This document shows positions 60,255-64,000 of a stretch of DNA of 64,000 bases, one piece after another. The translations under genes and the position numbers were made by a program. Position 1 is the stretch's first letter; each line of letters starts with the position of its first letter. The DNA lies in contig CAYMYN010000005.1 of assembly GCA_964394665.1 (NCBI GenBank), positions 62,001 through 126,000 of the forward strand. Reading direction: 5' to 3'. Under the pieces are notes generated by a model. The model worked only from the letters and a program-made list of their open reading frames with translations. It searched no databases and was not told where the DNA came from. The stretch is from CAYMYN01 sp964394665 (GTDB lineage: Bacteria; Planctomycetota; UBA1135; GCA-002686595).

Positions 60255-61724
60255 GTGAGCGCGGGTGAGCGCGACCCGGCGCGCGCGATCGTCGGGATCG
60301 TGGTGCTCGCGGCGGTCCTGGTCGTCACCGGACGGCGCGAGGCGGGCAGCCTGGCGCTGGCGCTCGTCGGCGGAGCGGCCGCGCTCGCCGGCCTGCGCGC
60401 GGCGAGCTCGCGCCTGCGACGGACGGCGGGATCGATGCCGGCGCTCCTGGCGCTCGCCTTTGGTCTGCTGTACGCCCTCGATCCAGCGCCATCCAGCGCA
60501 CGCCTGGGGTGGATCGTGCTGGGGCTGGTGTGCGCCGCGCTGGCGCTGCTCCTCGGCGGCCGAGCGCGGTTCGTGACGGGGGCGCTCGTCGCTTGCACGT
60601 CCCTGGCGTTGGGGCTCGCCGTCGGGGAGGGCTGGGCCGGAGCCCGCTGGCCGCGCGTGCCCCACGGGCTCGTCGCGCTCGAGGGCAGCCCGGCCGCGCG
60701 GCCCTATCGGCCCGATCCCGAGCTCGGCCAGCGGTTCGAGCCGGGCTTCCGCGGGCGCTTCACGCACCCCGAGTACGCGGGTGAACGGGTCGAGATCAAC
60801 TCGGATGGCTTCCGCGATCTCGAGTGGCCGTCCGTGGCCAGCAAGCAGGAGCAGGAACTGCGCGTGCTCGTGCTCGGCGACTCGACGACCCTGGGTTTCG
60901 GCGTGCAGCGCGAGGATTCGATCCCCGCGCTGCTGGGCGAAGAACTCCAGCGGCTCTTCCCCGAACGCACCGTGCGCGCCTTCAACGCGGGGGTACCGGG
61001 TTACGGCGCGCGGCACGCGCAGCGCTTGCTCCTGGAGCTGGGCGAGCGCCTCGCGCCCGACCTCGTCGTGGTGCTGTTCTACGACGGCAACGACCTCGAG
61101 GACGCGCGCGCCCAGTTCGAGCTCGGCCGCCAGCCCGGGGCGAGCGTCCGCCACACCGGCGGCGACGACGCGGCCGTTCCGCGCGGCGATCCCTCGCTCT
61201 TCACGCTCGAATACTGGCGGCGCTACTCGATCCTGTGGGATCGGATCGAGCTCGGTTGGGCGCAGCGCTCGCGGGACCGCGGCCGACACGCACCGGGCCA
61301 CGCGTTCGGCGCTCCGATCCTCGAGGCCATGCGCATCGAGCCGGGGGACGACGTGCGCGAGGAGCTCGAGTGGACGGTCGAGGCGTTGTTCGCGATGGCG
61401 GAGCACTGCAGGGCGCGCGGCGCGGAGCTGCTCGTCGGCCGCATCCCGGCGCGCGTGCAGGTCGAGCGGGCCGCCTATGAAGCCCTGCTGGAACGCCGGA
61501 ACGCGCGCGCCGCGGACCACGACCCGGCTCTGCCCGGCCGCGCCGTGCTGGCGCGTTGCGCGCAGGCCGGGATCCCGGTCGTGGACCTGCTGCACCCCTT
61601 GGTCCCCTCCGGGCCGGAGGTCTCGACCTACTTCCTCGAGGGGCACCCCAACCGACTCGGGAACCGCCTGGCGGCCGAGGCGCTGGCCCGGGCGGCCGCG
61701 GAGTGGCTCCAGTCCCCACGTTGA
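60255..61724 (+). CDS. membrane-anchored SGNH/GDSL hydrolase
   Basis: 489 aa with a GTG start. Four or five hydrophobic helices in the first 135 residues (for example AIVGIVVLAAVLVVTG, LGWIVLGLVCAALALLLGG) precede an SGNH domain. Block I is LVLGDSTTLGFGV, block II FNAGVPGYGARHAQRLL, block III VVLFYDGNDLEDA, and block V FLEGHPNRLGN, in which the usual catalytic Asp is Glu and the His remains. It likely removes or transfers acyl groups from surface glycans or lipids. The 289 bp upstream contain the start of the divergent gene and its promoter. Confidence 0.87.
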   Translation: MSAGERDPARAIVGIVVLAAVLVVTGRREAGSLALALVGGAAALAGLRAASSRLRRTAGSMPALLALAFGLLYALDPAPSSARLGWIVLGLVCAALALLLGGRARFVTGALVACTSLALGLAVGEGWAGARWPRVPHGLVALEGSPAARPYRPDPELGQRFEPGFRGRFTHPEYAGERVEINSDGFRDLEWPSVASKQEQELRVLVLGDSTTLGFGVQREDSIPALLGEELQRLFPERTVRAFNAGVPGYGARHAQRLLLELGERLAPDLVVVLFYDGNDLEDARAQFELGRQPGASVRHTGGDDAAVPRGDPSLFTLEYWRRYSILWDRIELGWAQRSRDRGRHAPGHAFGAPILEAMRIEPGDDVREELEWTVEALFAMAEHCRARGAELLVGRIPARVQVERAAYEALLERRNARAADHDPALPGRAVLARCAQAGIPVVDLLHPLVPSGPEVSTYFLEGHPNRLGNRLAAEALARAAAEWLQSPR

Positions 61725-61886
61725 GGGCTCCCGCGAAGGTCGTTCGTCCCGCTTCTGACCCCGGTCCCCCCTTGGACCTTGCTCCGCGTGGGCGACTGCC
61801 GGATCCTGTTCGCCCCATTCGGTGAGGCGGGCCGTCGTCGCGCCCTCCCGCCGCCGGGCTTCCCGTCCTCGAACCACTCCGCAGCC

Positions 61887-64000
61887 ATGGCCACCACCGC
61901 ATCGCAACGCGAGCACCGCTGGAGCTTCTACCGCGCCGGAGGCGTCGACCAGGTGCGCCTCGACGAGGGGGCCGACATCTTCGATCTCGAGCACCTCGAC
62001 CAGAAGCTGTGGGTCGCGCTGAGCTGTCCGGTGCACGGGCTCGAGTTCGATCGGCGCACCCTGGAGCTGCTCGACAGCGACGGGGACGCGCACGTTCGCC
62101 CGCCGGAGATCCTGGCCGCGTCCCGCTGGCTGCGTAGCGTCTTCAAGAACGGCAACAACTTGATCGGCGGCAAGGACGGCGTCGCGCTGTCGGACCTGCG
62201 CACCGACACGCCGGAGGGCAAGGCCGCGCTCGCTTCGGCCAAGCGCGTGCTCGCGATCGTGGGCAAGCCGGACGGCGAAGCGGTGAACGTCGCCGACGCG
62301 ATGGCCGCGACCGGTCTGCTCGAGAAGGAGCAGTGGAACGGCGACGGCATCGTGACGCCCGAGGCCGTCACGGACGCCGAGGCGCGCAAGGTCGCCGAGG
62401 AAATCGTCGCTTGCCTGGGTGGCAAGGCGGATCGTTCGGGCAAGAAGGGCTACGACCAGGCGTTGCTCGAGCAGTTCTACGCCGACTGCGCGGCCTTCGA
62501 GGCTTGGGTCCGCGGCGGGGACGCGGACGAGAAGGCCAGCAAGCCCTTCGGTAAGGACAGCGCCGCGGCCTGCGCCGCGCTCGGGGCGGTGCGCGCCAAG
62601 ATCGACGACTACTTCGGCCGCTGCCGCCTGGCGGCCTACGACCCGCGGGCGCAGGCGGCCATGAACCGCGAGGAAAAAGCCTACTTCGAGGCCGCCGCCC
62701 AGGATCTCTCGTTCGACGCGCACGAGATCGCGGCGTTCCCGCTGGCGATGGTCGAGGCCAAGAAGCCGCTCCCCCTGGGCGAGGGCGTCAATCCGGCCTG
62801 GGCGGCCGCGATGGCGAAGTTCCAAGCGCTGTGCGCCAAGGGCAAGGAGACCCTGAGCGAGGCCGAGTGGATCGCGCTGCGCGACAAGGCGGATGCGTAC
62901 GAGGCTTGGCAGACGACCAAGGTGGGCGCCGCCGTCGAGCCGCTGGGCGTCGAGCGCGTGCGCAAGATCCTCGCGGGCAAGAGCAAGGCGGCGCTGCAGG
63001 CCGCGATCGACGAGGACCTGGCCGTGGCGCCCGAGATCCAGGGCTTGGCCCAGGTCGAGAAGCTCGCGCGGCTGCAGCGCGACTTCCACCGCTTGCTCAA
63101 CAACTACGTCAGCTTCAGCGATTTCTACTCCCGCCGCGGCGCGATCTTCCAGGCCGGCACCCTGCACCTCGACGGGCGCGCGCTGGACCTGTGTTTCCAC
63201 GTCAACGACCCGGCCAAGCACGCCACGCTGGCGCCGATGGCCAAGTGCTACCTCGCCTACGTCGACTGCTCGCGGCCGGGCGGCCAGAAGATGACCGTGG
63301 CCTGCGCCTTCACCGCGGGCGACAGCGACAACCTCTTCGTCGGGCGCAACGGCATCTTCTACGACCGCGAGGGGCGCGACTGGGACGCGACGATCGCGAA
63401 GATCGTCGACAACCCGATCAGCGTGCGGCAGGCCTTCTGGTCGCCCTACAAGAAGGTCATGCGCTTCATCGAGGAGAACGCGGCCAAGCGCGCCGCGGCG
63501 GCCGACGAAGCCTCGACCGCCAAGCTCCAGGCCGGTGCCCAAGCGACGGGCGAGGCGGCCAAGGGCGGCCAGGTGAAGATGAGCAAGTTCGACGTGGGCG
63601 TCGTCGCGGCCCTGGGCGTCGCGGTCGGCGGCATCACGGCGGCCCTCTCGGGCTTCCTGAACGCCTTCTTCGGCCTGGGGATCTGGATCCCGATCGGCCT
63701 CGTGGGTCTGCTGCTCGCGATCTCGGGCCCGGCGATGATCATCGCCTGGCTCAAGCTGCGCCAGCGCAACCTCGGACCCATCCTCGACGCCAACGGTTGG
63801 GCGGTGAACACGCTCACCAAGGTCAACCTGCCCCTGGGCGGCTCCCTGACCGCGCTGCCGCACCTGCCCGAAGGCGCGCGTCGCTCGCTCGTCGACCCCT
63901 ACGCCCCCAAGAAGCGCGTCTGGCCGCGGGTGATCCTGGTGCTGCTCCTGCTCGCCGCGGTCCTCTTCGGTCTCTACCGCTTCAACTTCCTGAACCGCTG
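61887..64000 (+). CDS. large membrane-associated protein of unknown function (3' end outside window)
   Basis: 704 codons are visible and the frame is open at the end. The first 545 residues are soluble: REHRWSFYRAGGVDQVRLDE, then a Cys-containing CPVHGLEFDRRTLELLDSDG, several Lys/Asp/Glu-rich helices and KCYLAYVDCSRPGGQKMTVA. After about 565 come hydrophobic helices (VGVVAALGVAVGGITAALSG, WIPIGLVGLLLAISGPAMII and one near 680 to 697). An FNPI-type motif is not seen. I do not recognise the family. A mixture of EF-hand-like or phospho-sensing function cannot be decided from sequence. Confidence 0.78.
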   Translation, partial: MATTASQREHRWSFYRAGGVDQVRLDEGADIFDLEHLDQKLWVALSCPVHGLEFDRRTLELLDSDGDAHVRPPEILAASRWLRSVFKNGNNLIGGKDGVALSDLRTDTPEGKAALASAKRVLAIVGKPDGEAVNVADAMAATGLLEKEQWNGDGIVTPEAVTDAEARKVAEEIVACLGGKADRSGKKGYDQALLEQFYADCAAFEAWVRGGDADEKASKPFGKDSAAACAALGAVRAKIDDYFGRCRLAAYDPRAQAAMNREEKAYFEAAAQDLSFDAHEIAAFPLAMVEAKKPLPLGEGVNPAWAAAMAKFQALCAKGKETLSEAEWIALRDKADAYEAWQTTKVGAAVEPLGVERVRKILAGKSKAALQAAIDEDLAVAPEIQGLAQVEKLARLQRDFHRLLNNYVSFSDFYSRRGAIFQAGTLHLDGRALDLCFHVNDPAKHATLAPMAKCYLAYVDCSRPGGQKMTVACAFTAGDSDNLFVGRNGIFYDREGRDWDATIAKIVDNPISVRQAFWSPYKKVMRFIEENAAKRAAAADEASTAKLQAGAQATGEAAKGGQVKMSKFDVGVVAALGVAVGGITAALSGFLNAFFGLGIWIPIGLVGLLLAISGPAMIIAWLKLRQRNLGPILDANGWAVNTLTKVNLPLGGSLTALPHLPEGARRSLVDPYAPKKRVWPRVILVLLLLAAVLFGLYRFNFLNR

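Noticed and set aside
59826..63863. 1345-residue open frame antisense to the SGNH and membrane protein genes
   Set aside because: It is a GC-driven mirror frame of two well-supported genes, with no domain and Arg/Gly/Ala/Asp-rich composition. The same applies to the long antisense frames over flotillin (6032-8308) and over the sigma fusion.
1..64000. tRNA, rRNA, CRISPR array, insertion sequence or prophage
   Set aside because: I read both strands for T-loop sequences, regular short repeats, transposase motifs and phage structural genes and found none; the S74 domain alone does not make a prophage.

Overview
The window is very GC-rich and densely coded, and it looks like a chromosomal piece of a planctomycete, probably an uncultured marine or aquatic lineage. 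That placement is an inference. It rests on several ECF sigma factors paired with Ser/Thr kinases, an ECF sigma factor fused to carboxypeptidase-regulatory-like repeats, secreted proteins with a Cys-containing C-terminal domain (CFGDG...CPCG...C), a formylglycine-enzyme-like kinase fusion and many secreted orphans. LpxO and a heptosyltransferase-like GT9 point to an LPS-type outer membrane. I saw no tRNA, rRNA, CRISPR array or insertion sequence. No gene-free stretch exceeds about 300 bp.

Layout: 1-8.9 kb holds a partial secreted hydrolase, then ribBA, an ECF sigma/anti-sigma pair, a Spy-like membrane protein and a PilMN-fusion/PilO-like pair, followed by an NfeD-like/flotillin pair and a DUF3332 lipoprotein. 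9-17 kb is signalling: a 1017-aa sigma fusion, a nitroreductase, a TPR Ser/Thr kinase, and a sigma factor with an orphan 85-aa protein that resembles the N-terminus of the kinases. 17-23 kb holds a secreted FG-GAP protein with an S74 self-cleaving chaperone domain and the oxidative pentose phosphate operon zwf-pgl-gnd. 23-26.3 kb is a redox cassette: heme lipoprotein (DUF3365), RegB, RegA and cytochrome oxidase subunit III. 26.4-29.6 kb is a sigma/kinase pair whose kinase carries a C-terminal FGE-like domain. 29.7-37.3 kb is an envelope cluster of secreted orphans, a B12-type radical SAM enzyme, GT9 and lpxO. purF follows at 38 kb.

41-50 kb is the odd part. A frameshifted dienelactone hydrolase fragment, an internal slice of purF, the tail of a gene otherwise present at 48 kb, the Lon-like C-terminus of BREX brxL and a 5'-truncated copy of the methyltransferase found whole at 49.8 kb lie among small two-gene modules (DUF6036-like nucleotidyltransferase plus partner; unknown protein plus HEPN-like protein), a Cys-rich orphan and a BlaI/M56 regulatory pair with a clear TACA-N2-TGTA operator. 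This reads as a recombination or defence-island remnant.

50-64 kb is ordinary again: EamA transporter, two tandem amidohydrolases (the second has lost its metal ligands), an acidic secreted protein, a HEAT-repeat/ThuA-like protein, thiD, a secreted orphan, a membrane SGNH hydrolase and an open-ended large membrane protein. Convergent gene ends here are repeatedly separated by long, perfect GC hairpins without a U-tract.
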